A stretch of 64,000 bases of DNA from Aureibacillus halotolerans (GTDB lineage Bacteria > Bacillota > Bacilli > Bacillales > DSM-28697): assembly GCF_004363045.1 (NCBI RefSeq), contig NZ_SNYJ01000012.1, positions 1-64,000 on the forward strand, in the 5' to 3' direction. Position numbers and translations under genes: made by a program. Shown piece by piece: positions 35,042 through 44,026 of this stretch. The notes below the pieces were generated by a model. It was not told the DNA's origin, did not search any database, and was given only the letters and a program-made list of their open reading frames with translations. Position 1 is the first letter of the stretch. Each line of letters opens with the position of its first letter.

Positions 35042-35567
35042 AGCCAGTGCATTACTCATTCTCTTAATAGAACAATACAAAATCCCAGGCTACACATTAA
35101 CGTTACTGGAGGTCCAAAAACTAGCCTACTTTTTACAAGAGATGGGCGAGCCATTGCGATTACATTATGAGAAATACAAATATGGACCTTATGCAGAAAA
35201 CCTTAATCATGTACTTATCAGATTAGATGGCCACTTTATACGTGGTTATGGAGATAGAAATCGATTCTCGGAACTTGAATTAACTGAAGATGCCGCCAAG
35301 ACTGCACAAGCGTTTCTTGATGAAAAGGGAGATCGAGAGTCCATAGATCGTTTAAAACAAGTCCAAGATTTTATACGCGGATTCGAGAGTCCGTACGGCA
35401 TGGAGCTGTTGTCCAGCGTCCATTGGGCAACCATTCACGGGAATGTTCCTTTAAACCAACAGAAAGCCATTGTCACGTATATTCAGGAATGGAATGAACG
35501 GAAAAGATCATTGTTTAAAGAGAACCATATTTTAAAGACGATTGAGCAATGTAAAACTTTCATATAA
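35019..35567 (+). CDS. free-standing DarG C-terminal / Panacea-like domain protein
   Basis: 182 aa. Residues about 27-90 (LTLLEVQKLAYFLQEMGEPL, then YGPYAENLNHVLIRLDGHF and GYGDR) match the C-terminal domain of DarG, the macrodomain antitoxin of the DarTG system, and the related Panacea (DUF4065) antitoxin fold with its KLxYF...GEPL...YGPY signature. The macro domain that removes ADP-ribose from DNA is absent, and no DarT gene lies nearby. The frame has its own ATG with GAGG upstream and is intact to a stop followed by a good terminator, so it seems to be a working gene rather than a fresh fragment. It may neutralise toxins by direct binding, or be a leftover. Confidence 0.7.
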   Translation: MPKPSITKASALLILLIEQYKIPGYTLTLLEVQKLAYFLQEMGEPLRLHYEKYKYGPYAENLNHVLIRLDGHFIRGYGDRNRFSELELTEDAAKTAQAFLDEKGDRESIDRLKQVQDFIRGFESPYGMELLSSVHWATIHGNVPLNQQKAIVTYIQEWNERKRSLFKENHILKTIEQCKTFI

Positions 35568-35650
35568 ATATGATTTGAGAATATCATACGCAGGAAGAAT
35601 CATTTTTAACAACGTAGTGGTTTAAATATACGTCGTGGAATCTCTGACCC

Positions 35651-35680
35651 AAAAAGTACCCTGAAGAGGGTACTTTTTTA
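35651..35680. terminator. intrinsic terminator
   Basis: AAAAAGTACCC and GGGTACTTTTTT form a perfect stem around CTGAAGAG-type loop bases; T run on both strands, so it works in either direction. Confidence 0.9.
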
Positions 35681-35718
35681 GGACTTAAGTCACTATCTAT
35701 TGTAGAGGATGACACCTG

Positions 35719-36009
35719 ATGATCACCCAAGAAACCCTCGAACAACGCCTAAAAACAAATAAATCTTTTCTAAGCGATACCTTCCACGTCCAAAAAGTCG
35801 GCTACTTTGGCTCATATGCGCGTGGCGAGCAGAACGCAATAAGTGATATCGACATTCTTGTAGAGTTGTCTAAACCAATTGGCTGGAAGCTGGCCGATCT
35901 CCATGACTTCTTGGAAGATCTGCTTGATGCTAAGGTCGATCTTGTGACAGTCAATGCGCTTAAACCGCAATTAAAGGAGCAGATCCTAAAAGAAGTCATT
36001 TATCTATAA
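35719..36009 (+). CDS. MntA-type minimal nucleotidyltransferase antitoxin, without HepT
   Basis: 96 aa. It shows the complete nucleotidyltransferase active site GSYARGEQNAISDIDI (Gly-Ser, then the Asp-x-Asp pair) and LEDLLDAKVDLVTVNALKP at the C-terminal half, typical of MNT-domain antitoxins that AMPylate HEPN toxins (HepT). The HepT gene (DUF86) normally overlaps or follows; here 36010-36378 has no such frame, and none precedes it. It is therefore an orphan. GAGGATGA about 10 bases before the ATG is the ribosome site. It could still act on a HEPN toxin encoded elsewhere. Confidence 0.85.
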   Translation: MITQETLEQRLKTNKSFLSDTFHVQKVGYFGSYARGEQNAISDIDILVELSKPIGWKLADLHDFLEDLLDAKVDLVTVNALKPQLKEQILKEVIYL

Positions 36010-36378
36010 CGTTTAGCCTTCAATCATTTACTCTTTTCAATTGCACTTATTTCTTTGCACTGTAGAATCACTTCTGGTTTTACATGTGTAGAAAAACTAT
36101 TTCTCCCCCTCGCCTCACATCCACCTCAAACATCTTCCGCCAGGGCAGGACTATCCGCAACGCAGGTTAAAAAGCACTTCTACAGTTAAATATGGAAAGT
36201 ATGTAAGAAAATTAGTATGCTATGAAAAGTGAATTTCTTCTAAATAAGCGAAATTATGATGACATCTCGGTTATGACGTCATTTTGGCGTCATGAATATT
36301 ACATAGTTTTATTCGAGGTGGCATGAAAAACTGCCTTGTTTAGCGTCGATTACGAATTGTTGTTGTGGAGGGTATTGA
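36010..36378. promoter_or_regulatory. gene-free region with an operator-like palindrome cluster
   Basis: No HEPN or other gene is visible. At 36273-36293 ATGACGTCAT is followed by TTTGGCGTCAT, giving nested inverted repeats ATGACG/CGTCAT. A similar GATGACATC lies at about 36258. This looks like a binding site controlling the membrane-protein gene at 36379. Confidence 0.4.
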
Positions 36379-36903
36379 ATGTTTCTTTTAGCTCAAAATC
36401 ATTTCGTTCTTGCATCACTTCCTGAATCACTATTTAACATGGTCATGGCCCTTGTGACGTATTGTGTGACCTATGTATTGGTATTCTGGGTGCCAGCCAC
36501 GATCATCATTATTGTGTTTGGTTTGGCGTATATCTTCCTGAAAAAATACCAGAAACAAATTTCGTATGTGTTGATAGGTTTCTTGCTCATTACTGCTGGA
36601 ACGGTGACTTTGGATATAGATGACATTCCTGTAGAACCAGTCACTGATGTGCTCCTTGGTTGGCTCAACACGACGTCGTCAGCGGAAGAAGCGTTGGCGA
36701 TTTTGCAGGCGGACGAGCCGATTTTTCAGCATTTTGATGAAAAAGGGAAGTTCCAGCTTGGTGAGCAAGGGGTGATTCTTTCGGGGTATCTAGACGATTC
36801 TCTCGTTCGTGTGTCTGTTTACGGTAGCGGCTATACCATGAATTTCACGCCAGAATTAAAAGACTATGTAAGTTCGTTTGCAGATGGCACTATAGAAGAA
36901 TGA
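36379..36903 (+). CDS. hypothetical membrane-anchored protein, 174 aa
   Basis: Two membrane segments lie at residues about 17-50 (VTYCVTYVLVFWVPATIIII) and 62-80 (ISYVLIGFLLITAGTV). An acidic domain of about 95 residues follows that contains EEALAILQADEPIFQHF and a likely beta-rich end (VILSGYLDDSLVRVSVYGSG). By the positive-inside rule the C-terminal domain is probably outside. No family is recognised. The start has GGAGGG upstream. A bidirectional terminator separates it from the convergent gene. Confidence 0.65.
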   Translation: MFLLAQNHFVLASLPESLFNMVMALVTYCVTYVLVFWVPATIIIIVFGLAYIFLKKYQKQISYVLIGFLLITAGTVTLDIDDIPVEPVTDVLLGWLNTTSSAEEALAILQADEPIFQHFDEKGKFQLGEQGVILSGYLDDSLVRVSVYGSGYTMNFTPELKDYVSSFADGTIEE

Positions 36904-36971
36904 TCTAATTCGAATAGGAAGTGTCAAGATTTCGCACTGACAAGCGCCAACTCGACAATTGTAGTACACAC

Positions 36972-37018
36972 GAAAAACCCCCAAGTTCAGCAGCATTGCT
37001 GTTAACGTGGGGGTTTTC
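36972..37018. terminator. bidirectional intrinsic terminator
   Basis: GAAAAACCCCCA (36972-36983) pairs with TGGGGGTTTTC (37008-37018), with an inner AGCA/TGCT hairpin. It lies between convergent genes, with T runs on both strands. Confidence 0.85.
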
Positions 37019-37057
37019 ATATGGTGTGAATAGTATGAGTTAATCTGACGCAGTTAT

Positions 37058-37735
37058 TTACTCGTCTATTCGAAGATACTCCATCCGAAAAAACGTTGCG
37101 TCTACCGGTGTTTTCTTTATGTCATTGCGGCCATAGGTAATGAAATGGCCATTGAATGTCGTGTTGACAACACCGACCTGGTACGTACGGGAGTCGTTTG
37201 GGCGAATGATCGATGACCCAATCCCTCTGTGCTGTGGCTGACTGACGCTGGCGCCAGTGTAGTCGCGGTCAAATGCGTCTGTGATTGCCTCCACTTGTTT
37301 TGACGTAATGGCTTTTCCTCCGGCGCTTCCTTCTAAAAGCTGTGGTGATAGGTAGTTCATATGAAACGGCTGTTCAACTGAGCTGTGGTTCGTCACATGA
37401 TAGGTTTCATAAATGTAGTAAGCATCCTGCAAGGTTCCTTCAACTTGTCTACGTTCAACGGGTAATTGATGTTGATACTTATGCGTTGATTGTGACCCAA
37501 GACGACTCACGATGTTTTTAGGCTCATCTTTTAACAGAAGGGGCTCGTGGTGAATCGTTTTAATGATCTCTAGTGAATTCTGAGTATAATGGATAACTGT
37601 CTCGTTTTCTTCCACAGTCTTGCTTGTTATGTGATTTGTAACGTATCCATTGTCTGTTGTTTTAATGGTGAATGAATGTGCTCCATACGTCAACAACAAA
37701 GGAATGGACACGAGTAACGATGCGATTATTTTCAT
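37058..37735 (-). CDS. hypothetical secreted protein, 225 aa
   Basis: A signal peptide is visible (MKIIASLLVSIPLLLTYGAHS, cleavage near residue 20), shown here as the first 21 residues in two parts: MKII and the hydrophobic core after it. The mature part is polar and probably beta-rich, with repeated Tyr/His-rich strands (YVTNHITSKTVEENETVIHY, DAYYIYETYHVTNHSS). It has no cysteine and no membrane anchor, so it should be released. No family is recognised. GGAG lies before the ATG on the minus strand. It faces the preceding gene across a shared terminator and is transcribed away from the TetR-led operon. Confidence 0.65.
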   Translation of the reverse strand: MKIIASLLVSIPLLLTYGAHSFTIKTTDNGYVTNHITSKTVEENETVIHYTQNSLEIIKTIHHEPLLLKDEPKNIVSRLGSQSTHKYQHQLPVERRQVEGTLQDAYYIYETYHVTNHSSVEQPFHMNYLSPQLLEGSAGGKAITSKQVEAITDAFDRDYTGASVSQPQHRGIGSSIIRPNDSRTYQVGVVNTTFNGHFITYGRNDIKKTPVDATFFRMEYLRIDE

Positions 37736-37930
37736 TATAATCTCCTTTGGAAAGTAAAAGATAGAAGTCCTTTTTCGTCCTTTTTTACCTTATCATGGGA
37801 GAAACAATGAGGCAACAGGAAAACTGCCTACGCCGCTAAAGGAAAGCGACCAAAGAGATCACCTCTGCTTTGCCCACCAGACCACCCCCAACAATCTACC
37901 AAATCATTCTCCAATTTCCCAAAATAATCA

Positions 37931-37990
37931 TTGACATCTTAAACCCGAGTAAATATATTAGTATTATTAACATTGATTGACGCGTCAGTC
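37931..37990 (+). promoter_or_regulatory. promoter and operator of the TetR-opp operon
   Basis: TTGACA (37931-37936), 17-base spacer, TATATT (37954-37959): a good sigma-A promoter. Just downstream of the expected start lies TGACGCGTCA (37977-37986), a perfect 10-bp palindrome inside the longer symmetry GATTGACGCGTCAGTC. The position fits an operator for the TetR protein encoded next. Confidence 0.75.
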
Positions 37991-38012
37991 AGTTTTGAAC
38001 GGAGGATGGTGT

Positions 38013-38654
38013 ATGGCGTCGACGAGCAATGAGCGATTAATTGAGAGTGCCGCGACTTGTATGGCAAGGGACGGGTATTATCAAACGAAAATTTCCGATA
38101 TTGTGAAGGGCGCTGGGGTATCCCAGGGGACGTTCTACTGGTACTATAAAAATAAGGAAGATGTTGTAAAGGCGATTTTTTCGGAGGTGGAGCAAGGCCT
38201 GCTGGATGTCGTGAAGATCGGCTATCGTCAAACGATGGGAACGCGGGAGAGCATGGTGGCATCGTCGGTCGGTTTAATAGCGAGTTATTTACGGTATGTT
38301 CGCGAGCATAGAGATGCCATTCGGCTGTTGACTCGATGCCGTCAAGATGCGGATCCGGTTGTCAAAGAGCTAGCTAACAAAGTGGTTCGTCATGTGGAGG
38401 ATGCCTTTTTTCATAATATTCAGCGCGCGAAGGCGCTTGGGATGATCCCGGAGCAGCGGTCGACGGATGTACAGGCGGCGTTGTTGATGAGCCTTGTCGA
38501 TGGGATGACGTACCGCTGGTTATTTACTGAAGTCGACAACGACAAAGACATTGGACAGCTTTCTCCTGAAGCATTGGCAGAGGAAATTGTCAGTTACGAG
38601 TTTTTCGGCATGCTTGGCGCTCCTGAGGAAAAACGGCAGATGGGGGAGACGTAA
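38013..38654 (+). CDS. TetR/AcrR-family regulator
   Basis: About 213 aa. The N-terminal HTH is clear: IESAATCMARDGYYQTKISD, IVKGAGVSQGTFYWYYKNKE. The C-terminal ligand domain is of the TetR_C type, with an aromatic/Arg-rich helix pack. I chose the ATG at 38013 (GGAGG 7 bases upstream). The frame extends to 37977, but that start would lie in the operator palindrome. Its stop overlaps the first permease ATG (TAATG), so it is the first gene of the transporter operon and probably senses an imported compound. Control of an oligopeptide-type importer by TetR is less common than by CodY or ScoC. Confidence 0.9.
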   Translation: MASTSNERLIESAATCMARDGYYQTKISDIVKGAGVSQGTFYWYYKNKEDVVKAIFSEVEQGLLDVVKIGYRQTMGTRESMVASSVGLIASYLRYVREHRDAIRLLTRCRQDADPVVKELANKVVRHVEDAFFHNIQRAKALGMIPEQRSTDVQAALLMSLVDGMTYRWLFTEVDNDKDIGQLSPEALAEEIVSYEFFGMLGAPEEKRQMGET

Positions 38655-39577
38655 TGCGGTTTTTGAAGCGAATAGTCATTCAGGTCGTTCCAACGATGCT
38701 TATTCTAACGTTTGTTGTCTTTGCGCTTGTTTATCTGGCGGGCGATCCGGTGTCCTTGATGCTGCCGGAGAACGCGACACAGGAGGATCGGGCGATTTTA
38801 GAAAAAGAATTAGGGTTAGATCAGCACTTTTTGATTCAGTACGTGCAGTATATGGGGGACTTAGCTCGTGGTGATTTTGGCACGTCGTATCAGTATCATC
38901 AGGAGGCACTGCCGCTAGTGGTGGAACGTTTGACGGCCACGCTGTCTCTTGCAGGCATGGCGCTCGGTGTCGGCATTTTGATGTCGCTGCCGCTCGGAGT
39001 CATTGCGGCTTTAAAGCGCAATACGTTTGTCGATTATTTCATCTCAGGTTTGTCTGTTATTGGCAAGGCGATGCCAAACTTCTGGATTGGGATTATGTTA
39101 ATTCTCTTTTTTGCCGTGACCCTTGGCGTTTTGCCTGTGTCGGGAGCGGAATCGCCAGCGCATTTCGTTTTGCCTGCCTTTACGCTCGGCGTTGCCCTTT
39201 CAGCCGAATTAACGAGACTTGTGCGGGCAAGCGTGCTTGAGGTCATTGACCAAGAATTCGTCCAAACCGCTCGCAGCAAGGGCCAGAAGGAATGGATTGT
39301 CATTTTACGTCACGTGTTTATGAATTCATTGATTCCGGTCGTGACAATGATTGGTCTGCAATTTCCTCAGTTGATCGGAGGCACCATCATCGTGGAAACG
39401 GTCTTTTCGTGGCCAGGCATTGGGCGTCTGCTGCTGCAATCGATAGAAGCGAAGGATATGGCGGTCATTCAAGCGATTGTGTTTGTTATTGCCATCATAA
39501 CCATTCTAGTAAACCTTTTGACGGACGTGATCTATCGTCTGTTGGATCCACGCATTTCCTATGAATCGAAGTCGTAA
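38654..39577 (+). CDS. dipeptide/oligopeptide ABC permease, DppB/OppB type
   Basis: First membrane subunit of a peptide/nickel-family importer: 307 aa, six membrane segments, long external loop after the first (ATQEDRAILEKELGLDQHFL), the typical KAMPNFWIGIMLIL and the EAA-like loop QEFVQTARSKGQKEWIVILR (about residue 197). It begins one base before the end of the TetR gene, so the two are coupled. Confidence 0.93.
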   Translation: MRFLKRIVIQVVPTMLILTFVVFALVYLAGDPVSLMLPENATQEDRAILEKELGLDQHFLIQYVQYMGDLARGDFGTSYQYHQEALPLVVERLTATLSLAGMALGVGILMSLPLGVIAALKRNTFVDYFISGLSVIGKAMPNFWIGIMLILFFAVTLGVLPVSGAESPAHFVLPAFTLGVALSAELTRLVRASVLEVIDQEFVQTARSKGQKEWIVILRHVFMNSLIPVVTMIGLQFPQLIGGTIIVETVFSWPGIGRLLLQSIEAKDMAVIQAIVFVIAIITILVNLLTDVIYRLLDPRISYESKS

Positions 39578-39595
39578 CATCAGGAGGAAAATTAA

Positions 39596-40483
39596 ATGGT
39601 GACAGCAGCTTCAAAACGAAAAATTGAATCCGTTCGTTTAGGACTGGCATGGTCTCCTCTTGGTGTGGCGGGGCTTGTGACGGTTGTCGCGATTGTGCTC
39701 GTTTCCCTTGCAGCGCCATGGCTTGTGCCGCATGATCCGTACGTCGTGGATGCGCCAAACCGTTTGATCCCACCTATTTGGATGGACGGAGGTCAGTCGG
39801 CGCATCTTCTCGGGACTGACCATTTAGGAAGAGATGTGCTCAGTCGATTGCTCTATGGTGGACGAATTTCCCTTCTTGTTGGTGTCGTCGCGGTGGCGAT
39901 TGCTGGCGTGATAGGACTGGCCCTTGGTCTCTTATCTGGTTATCTTGGTGGGACATGGGTGGACCACGCCGTGATGCGAGTCGTTGATGCGATGCTCGCG
40001 ATTCCGACGCTGCTGCTCGTGCTTGTGGCCATCGTCGTGTTTGAACCAGGGTTATGGACGTTGATCATTGTGATTGGCTTGACGAGTTGGGTTCAGTTCA
40101 CAAGGCTTGTGCGTGGTGAGGTGCTTAGTGTAAAGGAGCGCGAATATGTGCAATCGGCGCGAACGATTGGTGCAAGCCACTGGCATGTCCTACGCAAGCA
40201 TATTCTGCCGAACGTGCTCTCCTCATTTATCGTCGTAGCAACGATTGGGGTGGCGACAGCGATTATGACGGAGTCGTCGTTAAGCTTTCTTGGTCTCGGC
40301 GTTCAACCGCCGACGATCACGTGGGGAGGCATGCTCGACGATGGGCGTGATTATTTGGCGACAAGCTGGTGGGTAGCCACATTCCCAGGCATTGCAATTA
40401 CAATCACCGTACTGGCAATGACCTTCCTTGGGGACTGGATCAGAGATCTTCTCGATCCGCGCTGGAAAAAAGGGGGAGCGTAA
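39596..40483 (+). CDS. dipeptide/oligopeptide ABC permease, DppC/OppC type
   Basis: Second membrane subunit, 295 aa. The family signature HLLGTDHLGRDVLSRLLYGG lies at about residue 66. The cytoplasmic loop is SVKEREYVQSARTIGASHWH, and the C-terminus contains LSFLGLGVQPPTITWGGML and GDWIRDLLDPRWK. AGGAGG precedes the ATG by 9 bases. Directly abuts the ATPase gene. Confidence 0.93.
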   Translation: MVTAASKRKIESVRLGLAWSPLGVAGLVTVVAIVLVSLAAPWLVPHDPYVVDAPNRLIPPIWMDGGQSAHLLGTDHLGRDVLSRLLYGGRISLLVGVVAVAIAGVIGLALGLLSGYLGGTWVDHAVMRVVDAMLAIPTLLLVLVAIVVFEPGLWTLIIVIGLTSWVQFTRLVRGEVLSVKEREYVQSARTIGASHWHVLRKHILPNVLSSFIVVATIGVATAIMTESSLSFLGLGVQPPTITWGGMLDDGRDYLATSWWVATFPGIAITITVLAMTFLGDWIRDLLDPRWKKGGA

Positions 40484-41497
40484 ATGGCGAAGCAAAGCGC
40501 AGCACCTTTATTGTCTGTTCAGAACCTGGCAACCTCCTTTTCCAGACGCGGGCAGTCCAATGTTCGCGTTGTGGACGATGTTTCATTTGAAGTAGCAGAA
40601 GGAGAGGTCGTCGCGATTGTCGGCGAGTCTGGAAGTGGGAAAAGCATGACGGCACTCTCGGTCATTGGTCTTTTAAAGCGTGGTGGGAACGTTGTGTCGG
40701 GGAGTATCGCGTTTCAAGGTGAGAACCTGACGAAGCTGTCGGCAAAAGAACGCCGTCGTCATCATGGCAAGGATATGGCGATGATTTTTCAAGAGCCGAT
40801 GAGCTCACTGAACCCGATGATGCGGATTAAGGCGCAATTGGCAGAAGCAGTGGCGATACACCAACGCTCGCTCTCGAAAAAAGACATCTATCATGAAGTG
40901 CTCAGGCTGCTTGAGTTGGTCGACATTCCAGACCCTAAAGCAGTGGCTGAACGCTTTCCTCATCAGCTGTCCGGAGGGATGCGCCAGCGTATCGTGATCG
41001 CGTTTGCGATTGCACACAGGCCGAAGCTGTTGATTGCGGACGAGCCAACGACGGCCCTGGATGTCACGGTGCAAGCGAATATTCTCGACCTGATTCATAA
41101 GCTCCATACCGAAAATCAAACAGGTGTCATCTTTATTACGCACGATTTGAATGTCGTTGCGGAGATGGCCGATCGCGTGCTCGTCATGTATGCAGGTCGA
41201 ATCGTTGAGGAAAGCAGTGTGTACAACTTGTTTGACGACCCGAAGCACCCGTATACAATTGGGCTGATGGAAGCAATGCCGACATTGGATGAGCTCGAGG
41301 CTACACTTGCTTCGATTCCAGGGACAGCACCTGATTTGGCAAACCTGCCTGAAGGATGTCCGTTTCATCCTCGGTGTCCAAAGGCAAGAGCGGAATGTAA
41401 AAGCGACATGCCTCCACTTCGTGAACTTCGTCAAGGGCATTCGGTTCGTTGCTTGTTTCCTGGAAAGGAGGAGGAGAATCTTGGCGATACAAACTGA
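40484..41497 (+). CDS. dipeptide/oligopeptide ABC ATPase, DppD/OppD type
   Basis: 337 aa. Walker A GESGSGKS (about residue 45), Q-loop [11 protein letters not shown], signature LSGGMRQR, Walker [13 protein letters not shown] and switch His in ITHDLN. The C-terminal oligopeptide-transporter domain has a four-cysteine pattern, [14 protein letters not shown] plus a later Cys, known to hold an iron-sulphur cluster in relatives. Starts one base after the permease stop; overlaps the next ATPase gene by 17 bases. Confidence 0.94.
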   Translation: MAKQSAAPLLSVQNLATSFSRRGQSNVRVVDDVSFEVAEGEVVAIVGESGSGKSMTALSVIGLLKRGGNVVSGSIAFQGENLTKLSAKERRRHHGKDMAMIFQEPMSSLNPMMRIKAQLAEAVAIHQRSLSKKDIYHEVLRLLELVDIPDPKAVAERFPHQLSGGMRQRIVIAFAIAHRPKLLIADEPTTALDVTVQANILDLIHKLHTENQTGVIFITHDLNVVAEMADRVLVMYAGRIVEESSVYNLFDDPKHPYTIGLMEAMPTLDELEATLASIPGTAPDLANLPEGCPFHPRCPKARAECKSDMPPLRELRQGHSVRCLFPGKEEENLGDTN

Positions 41498-42470
41498 TGC
41501 ACCGGTGCTTGAGGTCAAAGAGCTGTCAAAGCATTATGCCCTCAAATCTTCTCAAGCGCTGCTTAAAGCGGTCGATCATGTCAGTCTTTCCGTTCGAGAA
41601 GGTGAAACACTAGGCATTGTCGGCGAATCGGGTTCTGGGAAGTCGACACTGGCCAAACTCATGCTCCAGTTGGAGAAACCGACGAGTGGATCAGTGTTGC
41701 TTCACGGAACGGATCTCTCCACAGTAGACCGAAAAGAGATGCGTGCGGTGAAACGAAACATCCAGGCGGTGTTTCAGGACCCGTACGCGTCGTTAAATCC
41801 GCGAATGAAGGCGAAGGACGTCGTCACAGAACCGCTCCTCGTTCATGAACGGCTTAGTCGCAAGGCCCTCGAGGCTAGAGCGCTGGCATTACTCCAAGAG
41901 GTTGGGTTAGATGAATCACATATGCACCGTTACCCGCATGAATTTAGTGGAGGGCAACGCCAGCGGCTCAGCATTGCTCGAGCCATTGCGCTCAAGCCAG
42001 AGGTCGTGATCTGCGATGAACCGGTGTCGGCGCTTGACGTGTCGATTCAGGCGCAAATTCTGAACCTTCTAAAAGAGCTTCAAAAAACGTACCGTATGTC
42101 CTATCTGTTTATCGCTCACGGCCTGCCAGCCGTAAAATACATTAGTGATCGAGTCGCGATTATGTATGCCGGTCAAATCATGGAAATCGGCAGCCGTGAG
42201 ACAATTTTTACACAACCACGACATCCATACACGTACACATTGTTGGAGGCTGTGCCTGTGTCACATCCGTCCCAGCGAAAGCGGCGGCTGCCGCGTGAGG
42301 CAGAACGGGTGGACATGTCTCACACAACGCCAGCCTGTCCGTTTTATGGGCGCTGCCCGAACCGTCAAGACGTCTGTGCCTCTGTGCGACCTGAGTTAAG
42401 CGAGCACGAGCCAGGCGTCTGGTATGCCTGCCACCACCCAAATACAATTGAAAAGGAGATCACCTCTTGA
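41481..42470 (+). CDS. dipeptide/oligopeptide ABC ATPase, DppF/OppF type
   Basis: About 329 aa, second ATPase of the importer. Walker [12 protein letters not shown]-loop FQDPYASLNPR, signature FSGGQRQRLSIARA, Walker B VVICDEPVSALDV. The position of the switch histidine reads IAHGLPAVKYI rather than the usual IxHDLxxV: His is kept, but Asp is replaced by Gly. The C-terminal cysteines are in CPFYGRCPNRQDVC. The start is a TTG at 41481 with GGAGGAGGAG 4-13 bases upstream; the frame is open further upstream but only inside the dppD-like gene. Confidence 0.92.
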   Translation: MAIQTDAPVLEVKELSKHYALKSSQALLKAVDHVSLSVREGETLGIVGESGSGKSTLAKLMLQLEKPTSGSVLLHGTDLSTVDRKEMRAVKRNIQAVFQDPYASLNPRMKAKDVVTEPLLVHERLSRKALEARALALLQEVGLDESHMHRYPHEFSGGQRQRLSIARAIALKPEVVICDEPVSALDVSIQAQILNLLKELQKTYRMSYLFIAHGLPAVKYISDRVAIMYAGQIMEIGSRETIFTQPRHPYTYTLLEAVPVSHPSQRKRRLPREAERVDMSHTTPACPFYGRCPNRQDVCASVRPELSEHEPGVWYACHHPNTIEKEITS

Positions 42471-44005
42471 ACAGATTCGCCAAACCATTGTTTGCTCTCG
42501 TCGCGATGTTTATGCTTGTCGCCTGCGGTTTTGAAGATCCAGATGATACTACTGCGCCGAGCCAAGATGAAGGAAAGACCGAAGAAGAACAGGTGTTGAC
42601 CATTGCCAACCCAGCGGACATTACAACAACAGACCCACAAAACAATAGTGTCATCACAACGGCCGCTGTTCTTGTCAATGTGTATGGAAAGTTGCTTAAC
42701 CGTGATGCGGAAGGGAAGATTATCCCTGAGCTTGCGACGGAATGGGGAAAAAAGGATGACCTCACATGGTCCTTTACACTAAGAGAAGGTGTGACCTTCC
42801 ATAACGGCGATCCGTTTACCGCTGAGGACGTGAAATTCTCCATTGAGAGAGTCGCGACGGACGAGTCTCTGCAGGAGCATTCCGTGTTTAGTGGAATTGA
42901 AAGCGTCGAAATTGTTGATGAGACGCATGTCAATATTATTACGAAACAACCTGACCCGGTGCTGCTCAGCAGACTTGCGGGGGCGAGCGCTAGCATTCTC
43001 CCTGCTGCGTATTTTGAGGAGGTAGGAAGTGACGCTTTTTTTGAAGCACCCGCCGGCACTGGCGCGTATACATTTGATGAATGGAACCGTGGTTCAGGCG
43101 TCACGCTAGGCAAGTTTGATGACTATTACGATGGTGAACCGACATGGGATACGGTGCATTTTCAAGTTGTTCCAGAAAACTCGACACGTGTGTCTGAGCT
43201 GTTGACAGGCGGCATTGACATTGCCTTTAATATTCCGACGGCGGACTTTGAACGCATTGAGAGTAACGAAGGCACGCATGTTGCTGTTAGCCCGATTCAG
43301 CGAGTGATCCAGCTGTGGTTATCCACTCAAGAAGGCGAGCCAACAGCTGATCCTGCCGTTCGTAAAGCCATTGATTTAGCGATTGACAATCAAGTGATTA
43401 TTGATGAGATTCTGGCAGGTGCAGCCACGGCAACGCGCACGCATATCTCGCCGGGCAACTTTGGCGCTGACGAGTCATTGTATGACACATACGAGTATGA
43501 CCCTGATCAGGCCAAGCAAATTTTGGCCGATGCCGGTTATGAAGGTGGCGTTACTGTGGACATCTCCGTGAACAATTATTACACTGAAATGGCAGAGGTT
43601 GTTCAAGGCATGTTGGCAGACGTCGGCATTACCGCGAACCTGGAGCTGATTGAACAGAGCCAGTTTGCTGAACGACTTTTCAGCGAAGACTTGGATGAAG
43701 GGGTTTTTGTCGGTTGGGGAAACACGTTGTTTGATGCCAGTGTGCTCGAATTGTTTAAAGAAGAGAATGTGACGAGTTACTCCAATCCTGAGGTGGAAGA
43801 GCTTCTTGAAGCAGCTGCCTACAATATGAATGAAGAGGAACGAGCCGCCCAGTACAAGCAGGTGCAGCAAATTCTATCAGAAGACCGTGGCGCCCTTTAT
43901 TTGTTCCAGCTAGAAGGTCGCTACGGTGTGAGTGACGCGGTGAAATATGAGCCACGATTAGACGAGCTTTACTATGTGAATGAGATTATGCCAGCGAATC
44001 AATAA
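42467..44005 (+). CDS. peptide-type ABC substrate-binding lipoprotein (SBP family 5)
   Basis: 512 aa. Lipoprotein signal with lipobox LVAC at residues 17-20 (cysteine 20 would be lipidated). The mature part is a DppA/OppA-type receptor: the conserved LATEWGKKDDLTWSFTLREG, VTFHNGDPFTAEDVKFSIER and later YDPDQAKQILADAGYEGG. The start is TTG at 42467 with AAGGAG 8 bases upstream, overlapping the previous stop. The ligand may be a peptide, nickel-chelate or opine-like molecule; not readable from sequence. Receptor encoded last in the operon. Confidence 0.93.
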   Translation: MNRFAKPLFALVAMFMLVACGFEDPDDTTAPSQDEGKTEEEQVLTIANPADITTTDPQNNSVITTAAVLVNVYGKLLNRDAEGKIIPELATEWGKKDDLTWSFTLREGVTFHNGDPFTAEDVKFSIERVATDESLQEHSVFSGIESVEIVDETHVNIITKQPDPVLLSRLAGASASILPAAYFEEVGSDAFFEAPAGTGAYTFDEWNRGSGVTLGKFDDYYDGEPTWDTVHFQVVPENSTRVSELLTGGIDIAFNIPTADFERIESNEGTHVAVSPIQRVIQLWLSTQEGEPTADPAVRKAIDLAIDNQVIIDEILAGAATATRTHISPGNFGADESLYDTYEYDPDQAKQILADAGYEGGVTVDISVNNYYTEMAEVVQGMLADVGITANLELIEQSQFAERLFSEDLDEGVFVGWGNTLFDASVLELFKEENVTSYSNPEVEELLEAAAYNMNEEERAAQYKQVQQILSEDRGALYLFQLEGRYGVSDAVKYEPRLDELYYVNEIMPANQ

Positions 44006-44026
44006 TGCTTAGGGGATGTACACATA

